Shown here one piece after another: positions 8,015-16,744 of a stretch of DNA of 32,216 nucleotides (its first letter is position 1; every line of letters begins with the position of its first letter). The position numbers and the translations under genes were made by a program. The notes below the pieces were generated by a model. That model did not search any database. It saw only the letters and a program-made list of their open reading frames with translations, and was not told the DNA's origin. Source of the stretch: Thermoplasmatota archaeon. Its GTDB lineage: Archaea; Thermoplasmatota; Thermoplasmata; Thermoplasmatales; Thermoplasmataceae. The DNA is taken from NCBI GenBank assembly GCA_023489425.1, contig JAMDCG010000037.1, positions 1 to 32,216 on the forward strand. Reading direction: 5' to 3'.

Positions 8015-9982
8015 ATGGAAATTAATCAGGTTACGGTTATAGGATCAGGATTAATGGGTAGCGGAATAGCTCAGGTTATTGCCACTGCAGGTTTCAGGGT
8101 AAACCTGTTTGATAGTTATCCTGAAGCACTGGATAAGGGAAAGTCAGGAATAGAAAAAAGCCTGGCAAGACTTGTAAAGGCTGGTAGGATGAAGAGCGAG
8201 GATCAGAACCGTGTGATGGAAAGAATCATGTTCTATAAGGAAATGGAGCCATCTCTTAAGGGATCGCAACTTGTGATAGAAGCTGTTCCTGAAATTCCGG
8301 AACTAAAAGAAGAAGTTTTCAACTCTGTTGAAAAGTTTGCGGAACCAGATGCAATTCTGGCTACCAATACTTCAAATATAAGAATAACTGAAATAGCAGG
8401 CATGCTGAAAAGACCAGAGAGGCTGGTTGGAATGCATTTCTTCAATCCACCAGTCATGATGAAACTGGTAGAAGTTATAAGAGGGGAAAAATCATCTGAA
8501 GAGAGCTTTCAGGAAGTGTATAACTTTTCGAAGAAAATAGGAAAGGAGCCAATAAAAGTACTAAAGGATACTGCAGGATTTGTTGTAAACAGGATCAGTG
8601 CACCTGAATCACTTTATTTCATCCTTCTACTGGAGAAAAAAGTAGATTCACCTGAGTCCATTGATGCGTTTGCGAAGAGCCAGGCTTTACCCATGGGACC
8701 TTATGAGCTTATGGATTATGTAGGAATTGATACAGTACTACATTCTCTGGATTACTACAGCAAAACTCTCTCCAGTGCATATGGAAACACAACCATACCT
8801 TTGAAGATGGTTAAAGAGAAAAAGCTGGGAATTAAAACGGGGGAAGGCTTTTACAAATGGAAAGACGGAAAGGCGCAAATACCTAAGGCAAATCCATCCT
8901 CAAAGGTGGAACTTTTGGATGTGTTCTGTCTGGAAATCAATGAGGCAGTAAAGCTCATAGAAGAAGGTGTTGCAAGCCCGGATGATATTGAAAAGGGATT
9001 CTGTCTCGGAATGAATAGACCATTTGGTCCAGTCTCTGTAGCTAAGGGTCTTTCTAACAAGGAAGTAAAGGATAAACTGACACAGTTATATGAAAAGTTT
9101 GGCGCAGATGTATTCAAACCTGCCAAATCCATTGAAGAGGGTAGAATGAAGGAGGCGATGGATGGTAGGTTGAAGAACTCATCTAATGTTAAGAATTCGG
9201 TAAATGAAGTAGGGAAACTTATCAAAGTCACAATTTCTGGAAAGGTGGCAAGAATTGAGCTGAATAACGGAAAAAACAATCTCCTAAATACAAATGTTCT
9301 AGACGAACTTGACGGAGTTATTGATAAACTATGGAATGACAGAGAAGTCTTTGTTATTGTAATTGCAGGTAATGAGAATGTATTTTCTGCAGGGGCTGAG
9401 CTTACTCAATTCATACCTGATTTCATGGATTTCATGGAACACTCAAGAAAAGGCCAGAGAATATTCAGGAAGCTATCTGAAATTCCAAAAATTGTTATTG
9501 CCGAAATGAGAGGTTATGTTTTAGGTGGTGGCTTTGAACTGTCACTAAACTGTGATATAAGGGTTTCACACAGCGAATGTGTGATAGGATTCCCTGAAAC
9601 AACTATAGGTCTGCTGCCAGGATGGAGTGGGAGCCAGAAGCTTGCGAAACTTATCGGTATGTCAAGGGCTTCCTATCTAATTCTAACAGGAGAGAGATTT
9701 ACAGGGGATGTCGCCCGCGATTATGGTATAGTGTCCAGACTGTATCCGAAGGAAGAACTCAGGGAAAAGACGATGGAATTTGCAAGGGAACTGAGCGAAA
9801 AGGTGTCACCCATTGCTGCAGCCCTCTCAAAGAAGTTAATATACAAGGGATCTGAGGTGCCTGCGGATGTTGGACTGGAAATGGAATCCATAGCCATGGG
9901 AAACCTCTATAATTCAAAGGATTTTATGGAAGGAATCTCTGCCTTTGTTCAGAAGAGGAAACCAGATTACAAATTCCAGTAA
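8015..9982 (+). CDS. 3-hydroxyacyl-CoA dehydrogenase / enoyl-CoA hydratase fusion protein
   Basis: A 655-aa bifunctional beta-oxidation enzyme. Residues 1-290 form the hydroxyacyl-CoA dehydrogenase part: NAD site VIGSGLMGSGIA (10-17), catalytic pair His141 (GMHFFNPP) and Glu153, and Asn192 (VVNRISAP). A second dehydrogenase helical segment follows to about 390. Residues 405-655 are a crotonase/enoyl-CoA hydratase domain with both catalytic glutamates: Glu508 in LGGGFELSLNCDIR and Glu528 in IGFPETTIGLLPG. The oxyanion segment is NVFSAGAEL. The dehydrogenase-first order matches the fused archaeal crotonyl-CoA hydratase/hydroxybutyryl-CoA dehydrogenase known from Sulfolobales, not bacterial FadB. 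It is co-transcribed with the SCP2 gene. Chain-length preference cannot be read from sequence. Confidence 0.93.
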   Translation: MEINQVTVIGSGLMGSGIAQVIATAGFRVNLFDSYPEALDKGKSGIEKSLARLVKAGRMKSEDQNRVMERIMFYKEMEPSLKGSQLVIEAVPEIPELKEEVFNSVEKFAEPDAILATNTSNIRITEIAGMLKRPERLVGMHFFNPPVMMKLVEVIRGEKSSEESFQEVYNFSKKIGKEPIKVLKDTAGFVVNRISAPESLYFILLLEKKVDSPESIDAFAKSQALPMGPYELMDYVGIDTVLHSLDYYSKTLSSAYGNTTIPLKMVKEKKLGIKTGEGFYKWKDGKAQIPKANPSSKVELLDVFCLEINEAVKLIEEGVASPDDIEKGFCLGMNRPFGPVSVAKGLSNKEVKDKLTQLYEKFGADVFKPAKSIEEGRMKEAMDGRLKNSSNVKNSVNEVGKLIKVTISGKVARIELNNGKNNLLNTNVLDELDGVIDKLWNDREVFVIVIAGNENVFSAGAELTQFIPDFMDFMEHSRKGQRIFRKLSEIPKIVIAEMRGYVLGGGFELSLNCDIRVSHSECVIGFPETTIGLLPGWSGSQKLAKLIGMSRASYLILTGERFTGDVARDYGIVSRLYPKEELREKTMEFARELSEKVSPIAAALSKKLIYKGSEVPADVGLEMESIAMGNLYNSKDFMEGISAFVQKRKPDYKFQ

Positions 9983-10052
9983 ATTTAATGTATAGTTGAA
10001 AACAAAATTTCCAAAATTTTATTATAATTCTGATAAAGATAATATAAGTGAT

Positions 10053-10991
10053 TTATTTTGTCTGACTCTTTTCATCAATCAGGTTTACAAATGCCTCTTC
10101 CAGTGATGAACCATACTCTGAAAATGTGATTACATCTCCCACCGTTTGAACTGCCTTAAGTATCTTAACTCTGTTTGAAAGTTCACCGTCGAAATAGATT
10201 ATGGCAGATTTTTCTGTCTGTGGTTCCACACTGCTTGCAAAACCATCAAGTGCTTCCTTTAGATTGTTCATGTTCACAGAGTTAAGGAAATCCACTTTTA
10301 GACTCTTTGAATTAAATCTTGATTCAATATTTCTTGTAGAATCCTGTAACAGCAATTTTCCATTGTTAATAAAAAGAACGTTTTCACATGTGTCAGTTAC
10401 CTCCTGAAGCAGGTGTGAACTCATTAGGATCATATGTTCCTTTTTCCATTCAAGAATTACATCCCTTATTATTTTCCTCTCTGCAGGATCCATACCATTT
10501 GTAGGCTCATCTAGAAATATGATGTCCGGGTTTCCTAAAAACGCTGCAACAAAAACTACTCTGGCCCTCTGACCACGGGATAATGTACCAACCTTCCTGT
10601 CCAGACCTGGTATCTTGACACGACTTCCGAAGGTTTCAAGATGATCAATTACTTCTCTCTTCTTTATGCCCTTAAGTTCACCAGCCAGTCTCACTGCTTC
10701 TTCCACGGTTAAGGCTGCATAGGGTTCTGGTGTTTCTATTAGAGCTCCAATCTTCATCAGTGCTTTTGTTCTATTTTTTGTTACATCTATTCCCTCTATC
10801 AGCACTTTTCCCTCTGTTGGATTTATGAGACCGGTCATCATCTTAAATGTGGTTGTTTTTCCAGCCCCGTTTTGTCCTAAATATGCTATAGCACCATCTC
10901 CCTCTAAATCAAAACTAATATTATCTACAGCCTTGAAATTCCCATATTTTTTGGTTAAATTGCTTACCTTCACTGACTTAGTATTCATCAC
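10053..10991 (-). CDS. ABC transporter ATP-binding protein
   Basis: A 312-aa ATPase of the ABC-2/drug-and-polysaccharide exporter type. Walker A is GQNGAGKT (39-46), the signature is LSRGQRARV (137-145), and Walker B is IIFLDEPTNGMDP (from 157) with an H-loop SSH. A C-terminal regulatory segment of about 90 residues (NSKSLKVDFLNS...TFSEYGSSLEEAFVNLI) is typical of the NatA/CcmA-like group. The GTG start overlaps the TGA stop of the permease gene (GTGA). A near-perfect Shine-Dalgarno (AAAGGAGGTGA) lies just upstream, so it is translationally coupled. An ATG directly follows the GTG and is an equally possible start. The substrate is unknown. Confidence 0.92.
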   Translation of the reverse strand: MMNTKSVKVSNLTKKYGNFKAVDNISFDLEGDGAIAYLGQNGAGKTTTFKMMTGLINPTEGKVLIEGIDVTKNRTKALMKIGALIETPEPYAALTVEEAVRLAGELKGIKKREVIDHLETFGSRVKIPGLDRKVGTLSRGQRARVVFVAAFLGNPDIIFLDEPTNGMDPAERKIIRDVILEWKKEHMILMSSHLLQEVTDTCENVLFINNGKLLLQDSTRNIESRFNSKSLKVDFLNSVNMNNLKEALDGFASSVEPQTEKSAIIYFDGELSNRVKILKAVQTVGDVITFSEYGSSLEEAFVNLIDEKSQTK

Positions 10992-11815
10992 TGTGGTTTC
11001 ACCTCCTTTCTTCTGAATATGATATAGCTTAACCCAAGGGAAATGACCAGATAAATAAGTGTTATATAATTAGCCTCCCAGACATATGGCGTGAAAGTTT
11101 TTATGGTAAATGGTCCTCTTTTAAGGCTAGTTACGTGAGTTATTGGTCCGAATACTGCCGGAATAATACTTGTTGCGTAGTACAGATTGAACCACGGTTC
11201 AATGTTCTCTATAGATATTACTTCATCTATTATTGGCATTATGAGTACGAATGCGAGTATAGAAAACAGTATACCTATTAGTGGATTCTTAAATATGGAA
11301 CTGAATAAAAATGCCAGTGCAAGAAATGCCATCAGTATAAATAGTGATTCCCCAATGGCCAGCCAGAAATTATTATTGATGTTTCCAAAAATATACTGAC
11401 TCATTCCACCGACTGCAACAAATTCAATCAGAAGTGTCCCTGCAGCCAGTATAAATGCTCCAAGATATCTTCCCATTAGAATCGAAGATTTCCTAACAGG
11501 CTGTACCATTATGAAATATCCTGAATTTGTTCCAGTTTCTATACTTGTAGCATCACCACCATAGAATCCTGCAAGTATTGCAATGCTTATGGCGACAAAG
11601 CTTAACCCTGATGATAAGAACGCGGCCGAAGTAACATATTCAGTCCTGATGGTACTCACTCCTACGTGGAGGTCTATTCCAACTGTTAATGCGACTATTA
11701 AAATTACTAGAATCAACATTGTTAAAAATCTTCTGGTTTTCAGGTAGAAAAGCATCTGATACTTCATCAGTATGAATGTAGATTTTAGATCCCAGATTAT
11801 GGTATCTCTTTCCAT
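10988..11815 (-). CDS. ABC-2 type membrane permease
   Basis: A 275-aa integral membrane protein with about six hydrophobic segments: near 30-50 (FLTMLILVILIVALTVGI), 75-95, 110-135, 148-175, 180-200 and 245-265. It ends in the basic tail FRRKEVKPQ. Together with the overlapping ATPase it forms a complete exporter half-set; ABC-2 permeases usually dimerise. The arrangement (permease first, ATPase second) is less common than the reverse. A TATA-like AATATTATAAG on the minus strand about 25 nt upstream of the ATG supports a leaderless start at 11815. The substrate is unknown. Confidence 0.85.
   Translation of the reverse strand: MERDTIIWDLKSTFILMKYQMLFYLKTRRFLTMLILVILIVALTVGIDLHVGVSTIRTEYVTSAAFLSSGLSFVAISIAILAGFYGGDATSIETGTNSGYFIMVQPVRKSSILMGRYLGAFILAAGTLLIEFVAVGGMSQYIFGNINNNFWLAIGESLFILMAFLALAFLFSSIFKNPLIGILFSILAFVLIMPIIDEVISIENIEPWFNLYYATSIIPAVFGPITHVTSLKRGPFTIKTFTPYVWEANYITLIYLVISLGLSYIIFRRKEVKPQ
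11000..11010 (-). promoter_or_regulatory. strong Shine-Dalgarno for the coupled ABC ATPase
   Basis: AAAGGAGGTGA on the minus strand, complementary to the 3' end of archaeal 16S rRNA, ends about 8 nt before the GTG and 11 nt before the ATG of the ATPase gene, inside the permease coding sequence. It contrasts with the SD-less first genes of most transcripts here. Confidence 0.6.
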
Positions 11816-11907
11816 TTTTCGATATTCGACAAACTCTTATAATATTTTTGCATTAAAATTTTTAAAAAATGTGAAAGTATATTTTAAGTGTGCGAAAATA
11901 ACCTTAG

Positions 11908-13215
11908 ATGATCAGCAGATGGCAGGCCACCTTCATAGGTCTCGGTAACATCATAGGTGCAGGTATATTTGTTCTTGCAGGGACTGCAATTAGTGATGCA
12001 GGTCCAGGGGCAATTATTGCCTTTGTTATAACTGCAATACTTGCCCTGACAATTGCACTTAACAGCGCGGAACTTTCTTCAAAAATTGTGTCTCACGGTG
12101 GTCTCTATTCATTCACAAAAATTACCATGGGCGAATCCGCTGGATTTGTTGTGGGATGGCTTCGGGCAATTTCGTACGCAATCGCTGCCTCTGCGGTTGC
12201 AATAGGCTTTGGTTCCTATCTTCTTTCATTTGTCAGTTTGCCATATGTATACATATTACTGCTTGCTGCCATAGTTATAGCCATCGCAGCATTCATTGAC
12301 TACCGCGGAATAAATACAGTTGCAAAGGTTGAACATATTCTTGTGTTTATCACTATTGGCGGACTTGTTCTATTTATACTAATTTCCATATTTTATGGCC
12401 ACTGGACTGCACCAAGATTTACACCTTTTATACCATCGAAACCAATGGCAATAATCGAAGCAGCTTCTCTTGCGTTCTTTGCCTATTCAGGGTTCAACAC
12501 AATAGCAACCCTTGGCCCAGAAACGAAGAATCCTGAGAAGAGCATACCCTTTGCAATACTGATAGCGCTGGCAGTGAGTACCATACTTTACATAATTATA
12601 ATCTTCGGGATGCTTGCCCTTATGCCCTATAAGGATTACGGGGTTACTGGCAATCCTCTCTTCAACGCACTGGTATTCGCCAAAGCACCTGTTGCTGTGG
12701 AATATGCAATAAATATTGTTGCTATAATTGCGACGTTCACTGTAACCGTGTCCCTTATAGTTGCCGGATCAAGAACACTGCTACAGATGAGCCAGGATAA
12801 ACTTTTGCCTAAATGGATACAGGGTAGGGAGAAAGATTCACCCAGAAGGGCAACACTGTTGATTGCAGGACTGGCTATTGTATCTCTATTTATAGGAAAC
12901 GTTCAGGTTATAGCACTTGCCTCAAATTTTGGAGTTATTTTCTCCTATTCCCTGACTGGCCTCGCAGTTGTTATACTCAGAAAGAGAAAGATGGAAGGAA
13001 AGTTCAAATCACCCTTTTATCCTTTCGTTCAGATTCTGTCCATTGCGCTCTCAGCAGTTATAATGTTTGCTCTTGGGGAAAGGGCATTTTACATTGGAAC
13101 CATAACAATACTGGTGGGATTCATGCTCTATTTTATAGAAAAAGAAAAATTGTTTGGAAAGAAAAAAGATTCGGCAAGTGAGATCGGTCAAAATTCAATC
13201 AATTTACATGACTGA
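11908..13215 (+). CDS. APC family amino acid permease
   Basis: A 435-aa transporter with about twelve membrane segments. The first helix carries the APC substrate-site glycine motif GNIIGAGIFVLAG (14-26). FFAYSGFNTIATLGPETKNPEKSIP is the characteristic TM6/loop segment of the superfamily, and SRTLLQMSQDKLLPKW follows TM8. It would import amino acids or amines by proton-coupled symport. The N-terminus is short (MISRWQATFIGLG), but a TATA-like ATTTTAA about 26 nt upstream of 11908 supports this start. It is divergent from the ABC exporter operon. Its 3' end overlaps the convergent trans-sulfuration gene by 17 nt. The substrate is not predictable. Confidence 0.92.
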   Translation: MISRWQATFIGLGNIIGAGIFVLAGTAISDAGPGAIIAFVITAILALTIALNSAELSSKIVSHGGLYSFTKITMGESAGFVVGWLRAISYAIAASAVAIGFGSYLLSFVSLPYVYILLLAAIVIAIAAFIDYRGINTVAKVEHILVFITIGGLVLFILISIFYGHWTAPRFTPFIPSKPMAIIEAASLAFFAYSGFNTIATLGPETKNPEKSIPFAILIALAVSTILYIIIIFGMLALMPYKDYGVTGNPLFNALVFAKAPVAVEYAINIVAIIATFTVTVSLIVAGSRTLLQMSQDKLLPKWIQGREKDSPRRATLLIAGLAIVSLFIGNVQVIALASNFGVIFSYSLTGLAVVILRKRKMEGKFKSPFYPFVQILSIALSAVIMFALGERAFYIGTITILVGFMLYFIEKEKLFGKKKDSASEIGQNSINLHD

Positions 13216-14371
13216 GAGCTTTTCCCAGCTCCTCTTTTAAATCCTCAGGATCTTCTATTCCCACTGAAAGTCTTACCATATCCTCTGTAACTTCCATTAC
13301 CTTCCTGTCGTCCTGACTTACAGAACCGTGAGATGTATCTATGGGCAGAGTGGCAAGGGATTCAACACCCCCAAGGCTGGGGGCTGCAGAGATGCTTTCC
13401 AGTCCCTTCATAAAATTTCGTGCTCCCTTGATCCCACCCTTAACCCTAAAGGATAACATTCCTCCGAAACCTCTCATGTTTTTCTCTGCAATAGAATGAT
13501 ATCTATCATCCTTCAATCCGGGATAGTTCACTGAGATGACATTGGAATTCTCTTTCAGGAATTGGGCAACTTCCATAGCATTTGAATTGTGCTGCCTCAT
13601 TCTCAATCCAAGTGTCTTCATTCCCCTCTGGATGAGATATGCCTGGAATGCATCAAGAGTGGCCCCAAGATTTTTCCTCATGTCGAATATATCTGAAAGA
13701 TCCGTGTTGGAACTGACAAACCCCGACATTGTATCAGAATGCCCATTCAGGTATTTTGTTCCACTGTGAACCACATAGTCAGCGCCAAGATCAAGAGGAT
13801 TCTGATTATATGGAGAGCAGAATGTCGCATCTACAATGAGTGTGATCCCGTTCTTGTTGCAAAGTTCCCCAATGGTTTTTAAGTCAAGAACTTTCATTGA
13901 GGGATTTGTTATACTTTCTGTATATATGACATCATATTTGGTAACATCAAAATCGATAGAGTTCAGTTTGTCTATAGATATTATATCCACATCCAGTCCA
14001 TATTTTGGGAGCTTATTCTTGAAGAAACTGAGTGTCTGGCCATAAAGATCCATTATTGAAAGAACTCTCTTCTTCTTTCCAACAAGAGACATCATGAGTG
14101 ATGTTATTCCTGCCATGCCTGTGGAAAAAGATAAGGCATGTGCTGCTCCTTCCAGTGACGCATATTTTTCTTCAAGTGCTATTACCGTTGGATTTCCCCA
14201 TCTAGAATAGATAAAAGAATCGCCTGTATTTGGATCCTTCGATGACCCTTCTGTGTAATTTGGATATAAGAACGTTGCGTTCTGAAATATTGGAGTGACA
14301 ACGTTGCCATATTTCTTATCCTTAAGTTCTCCAGAACTTACAGCTCTGGTGTTAAATCCTCTCTTACTCAT
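13199..14371 (-). CDS. PLP-dependent Cys/Met metabolism enzyme (cystathionine gamma-lyase/synthase type)
   Basis: A protein of about 390 aa of the Cys/Met-metabolism PLP family. It shows FIYSRWGNPT (phosphate-binding Tyr/Arg), FSTGMAGITS, LIVDATFCSPYNQNPLDLGADYVVHSGTKYLNGH in which the TK Lys206 binds PLP, and the C-terminal VRLSVGIEDPEDL. The family covers cystathionine gamma-synthase, beta- and gamma-lyases, methionine gamma-lyase and O-acetylhomoserine sulfhydrylase; sequence alone does not separate these here. The frame opens at 14440, but the ATG at 14371 (MSKRGFNTRAV) is the family start and has a minus-strand TATA (TTATCTATATT, about 14389-14400) at the right distance. The neighbouring amino-acid permease fits sulfur-amino-acid use. 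Confidence 0.9.
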   Translation of the reverse strand: MSKRGFNTRAVSSGELKDKKYGNVVTPIFQNATFLYPNYTEGSSKDPNTGDSFIYSRWGNPTVIALEEKYASLEGAAHALSFSTGMAGITSLMMSLVGKKKRVLSIMDLYGQTLSFFKNKLPKYGLDVDIISIDKLNSIDFDVTKYDVIYTESITNPSMKVLDLKTIGELCNKNGITLIVDATFCSPYNQNPLDLGADYVVHSGTKYLNGHSDTMSGFVSSNTDLSDIFDMRKNLGATLDAFQAYLIQRGMKTLGLRMRQHNSNAMEVAQFLKENSNVISVNYPGLKDDRYHSIAEKNMRGFGGMLSFRVKGGIKGARNFMKGLESISAAPSLGGVESLATLPIDTSHGSVSQDDRKVMEVTEDMVRLSVGIEDPEDLKEELGKALSHVN

Positions 14372-14485
14372 AATTCTGACATGAAAAGAAATATAGATAA
14401 CCTTTCCTGAACTTAATAAACGATCAGAAATATTTCTCATAGGAACAAATAAGTATAAACAAAACCTAATGGAAAAGATAGAGTC

Positions 14486-15109
14486 ATGGGTAATTTTATT
14501 GTGATTGAGGGAATAGACAGATCAGGTAAGAGCACTCTTGCGAGGAACATTGCCATAGATCTTCAGAACAGGGGAAAAAGCGTATTTCTGACACATGAAC
14601 CAACTTCCTACTTTGATTCTGGCCTGGACATTCTCTCAAAATTGAAAAGAGAGGACTACATGATTCTTCTTGCAATGTTTATAAGAGACAGAATTGAACA
14701 TAACAAGTATATTCTAAAAAGTATGACCGAATATGACTTTGTCATATGTGACAGATACTCCCTTTCATCCCTTGCCTATCAGGGAGTTTTCTTAAAAGAA
14801 CATTTCAAAGATCAGGACCAATTTTACAGATGGATTGAAAATGTTCTATCCATAAGTCACATCGAACCTGATCTTACCATATTCATAGACTTCAACGGAA
14901 AGTCGTTTAGACAGGGAAATGGGGAAAAGAGAGAGCTAGAAATATTTGAGGAGAACGAGTACCTTAAGAATGTTTATAACATTTACACCGAAGCAATAAA
15001 AAGAGGGATATTTTTCAATCAGGGAAGGATAATAGGTGGAAATGGAAGCAAGGAAGAAATGCTAAATGAGGCTATAAAGGAAATCCTGCAGATTTTCCAC
15101 ATTCAGTAA
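14486..15109 (+). CDS. tmk: thymidylate kinase
   Basis: A 207-aa P-loop kinase that phosphorylates dTMP to dTDP. The P-loop is EGIDRSGKST (8-17), followed by THEPTSYF with the catalytic-loop Glu/Pro, CDRYSLSSLAYQG (the DRY/SSxAYQ thymidylate signature) and DLTIFIDF. AT-rich AAATAAGTATAAAC (about 14446-14459) lies about 28-30 nt upstream of the ATG and can serve as TATA for a leaderless transcript. It is divergent from the trans-sulfuration gene. Length and motifs agree with archaeal Tmk. Confidence 0.94.
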   Translation: MGNFIVIEGIDRSGKSTLARNIAIDLQNRGKSVFLTHEPTSYFDSGLDILSKLKREDYMILLAMFIRDRIEHNKYILKSMTEYDFVICDRYSLSSLAYQGVFLKEHFKDQDQFYRWIENVLSISHIEPDLTIFIDFNGKSFRQGNGEKRELEIFEENEYLKNVYNIYTEAIKRGIFFNQGRIIGGNGSKEEMLNEAIKEILQIFHIQ

Positions 15110-15146
15110 AAATCGTAATTTATTGATTGCCAGGATCGTTAAGAAT

Positions 15147-16019
15147 TTACTGTGTTGTCACTATGATCTGATCACCATCAAAAAGTATGGTATGTTCTGC
15201 CTGTGATATCATTGCTCCCTTATGTTCCTTAAGCACTGCAAAATGGCTTATTTGTTTCATGAAAAGATTTTTCTTCAGATAATCCTTGTAATCTGGTTTG
15301 ACCTTCGCCAGCCACCTTTCAGCAAAGGGCAGTGTACTGAAGTTCTGTATCACTGGATCCTTTGGATCAGGTTTTGTTCCGCTGAATATGTATATGTTGC
15401 CTCCCATTCCATTGTGTATCAGTCCTATGCCTGTTGAGGCAAATGGTTCAATTGCAATTAATTGTCCGTTTTCAATTCTTCTTCCATTGCCGTCATCATA
15501 GTTCGGGATGAATATAGTAGAATGAAGATCGTTTCTCTTGATTCCGTGGCCACCAAGATTTTTAACCGGTTTGAAGCCGAATGATTCTATCTTTTCACCA
15601 ATAGCCTGCCCTATTTTGTATATTTCTATGTTTGGTCTCAGTACCTTCAGAGCAGCATTGAGTGCTTCCCTTGTACAGTCTATGAGGTTACTGTAATCTC
15701 CCTTTCCTCCGACTTCAACTGTTGTTGCATTATCTGATATGTATCCATCTATCTGAGCGCCTATATCTACCTTAACAAGATCACCCGTTTTGAATGTCTT
15801 CTTGTCATTTGGGGCTGGAGTATAGTGAGCCGCCTCGTTGTTTATTGATAGATTAAGAGGAAAGGATGGTTTTCCACCATTCTCACGTATAAAATTCTCA
15901 GTTTTTTCTGCTACATCAAGGAATAATGCTCCCGGTTCTATTAGTGATGAGGCGACTTCCAGGGCTTTCCTACCCAGTTTGCCTGCCTCAAGAATCTTTA
16001 TTTTTTCTTCTGCATCCAT
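15147..16019 (-). CDS. map: methionine aminopeptidase, type II
   Basis: A 290-aa metalloprotease that removes the initiator Met from nascent proteins. All five metal ligands are visible: Asp85 (KVDIGAQIDG), Asp96 (ISDNATT), His158 (NLGGHGI), Glu191 (IAIEPFAS) and Glu275 (SQAEHTILF). His65 in AAHYTPAPND is the usual substrate-binding His. The insert of about 60 residues after the His ligand marks the archaeal/eukaryotic type II. A minus-strand TATA (CCTATAAATT, about 16041-16050) lies about 26 nt upstream of the ATG, in the 35-nt gap after the SufR-like gene. It therefore has its own leaderless promoter even though the genes are in tandem. Confidence 0.95.
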   Translation of the reverse strand: MDAEEKIKILEAGKLGRKALEVASSLIEPGALFLDVAEKTENFIRENGGKPSFPLNLSINNEAAHYTPAPNDKKTFKTGDLVKVDIGAQIDGYISDNATTVEVGGKGDYSNLIDCTREALNAALKVLRPNIEIYKIGQAIGEKIESFGFKPVKNLGGHGIKRNDLHSTIFIPNYDDGNGRRIENGQLIAIEPFASTGIGLIHNGMGGNIYIFSGTKPDPKDPVIQNFSTLPFAERWLAKVKPDYKDYLKKNLFMKQISHFAVLKEHKGAMISQAEHTILFDGDQIIVTTQ

Positions 16020-16040
16020 GGGTTGGTATTTTATTAAAGA

Positions 16041-16050
16041 ATTTATAGGA
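16041..16050 (-). promoter_or_regulatory. TATA box of map
   Basis: CCTATAAATT on the minus strand, centred about 26 nt before the ATG at 16019, in the short gap after the upstream regulator gene. It indicates a separate leaderless map transcript in addition to any read-through. Confidence 0.5.
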
Positions 16051-16054
16051 TTGC

Positions 16055-16690
16055 CTATAACTTTTCTCTTAATATAAATTTACAGGATCTTGAGTTTTCC
16101 AGTACAGTGCTCATCTGTATTATTTCCATTCCAAATATGTAACTGAGAAAATCCCTCTCAAAGGAGCAGGCTTCCCTGTACTTTTCAGCTATCTTAATTA
16201 AGGGGCAGTTAAATTCAGAAATCTCTATGGAACCATCCTGTCTTTCTGTGACTTCAGCCAGATACCCTTCCCTGTTCCTCATTTCCTCGAACTTTTTAAG
16301 TATTGATTCCCAGTCCATGCCCATGAGTTCCATTCTGTATTCCTCAATGAGCTTCTCATTTCTTAAGGCCATTATCTCCTTTATCATGCTACAGCCAAAT
16401 TTTTTTTCCACATAAGATAGAGCATCTTCTGCAATACTACGGTAAATGTCCTGAAGCTGATCGTATGCATTATTTGTGACGTTGACCTTGCATACCGGTC
16501 TTCCCTTTCCAGTCTGAACATATGTTCTTGAAATTACTCCATCCCTTTCCAGCAGACTGACCTGCTTCAGAATGGCCGTTTTAGACATCTTCAATTCGTT
16601 ACTTAGTTGTGAAAGCGTTGGAGAATCCAGCTTTTTTACTGTTTCAAGGACTCTTACCCTTGATGGTTTTCCCCTTGCTGATACACTCAC
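16055..16690 (-). CDS. SufR-like HTH regulator with predicted Fe-S cysteines
   Basis: A 211-aa regulator. A winged helix-turn-helix (residues 10-65: VLETVKKLDSPTLSQLSNEL, MSKTAILKQVSLLERDGVI) is followed by an effector domain. Three cysteines lie at 162, 175 and 203, giving C-x12-C-x27-C. That spacing is the one I recall for the cluster-binding cysteines of SufR, the [4Fe-4S] repressor of the suf operon in cyanobacteria and actinobacteria (FNCPLIKIA, YREACSFERDF, ENSRSCKF). This suggests an Fe-S-sensing repressor; targets are unknown and no suf gene is in the window. The start is a GTG with a minus-strand TATA-like stretch about 26 nt upstream, consistent with a leaderless GTG start. The next gene is map. 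Confidence 0.8.
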   Translation of the reverse strand: MSVSARGKPSRVRVLETVKKLDSPTLSQLSNELKMSKTAILKQVSLLERDGVISRTYVQTGKGRPVCKVNVTNNAYDQLQDIYRSIAEDALSYVEKKFGCSMIKEIMALRNEKLIEEYRMELMGMDWESILKKFEEMRNREGYLAEVTERQDGSIEISEFNCPLIKIAEKYREACSFERDFLSYIFGMEIIQMSTVLENSRSCKFILREKL

Positions 16691-16744
16691 AGTTCAATAT
16701 TTTATTATCTTTATTAATCATTTTCATAACTTGTGCAGTTATTT

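Noticed and set aside
14372..14440. N-terminal extension of the trans-sulfuration enzyme
   Set aside because: The promoter of the ATG at 14371 lies inside the extension; the family start is MSKRG.
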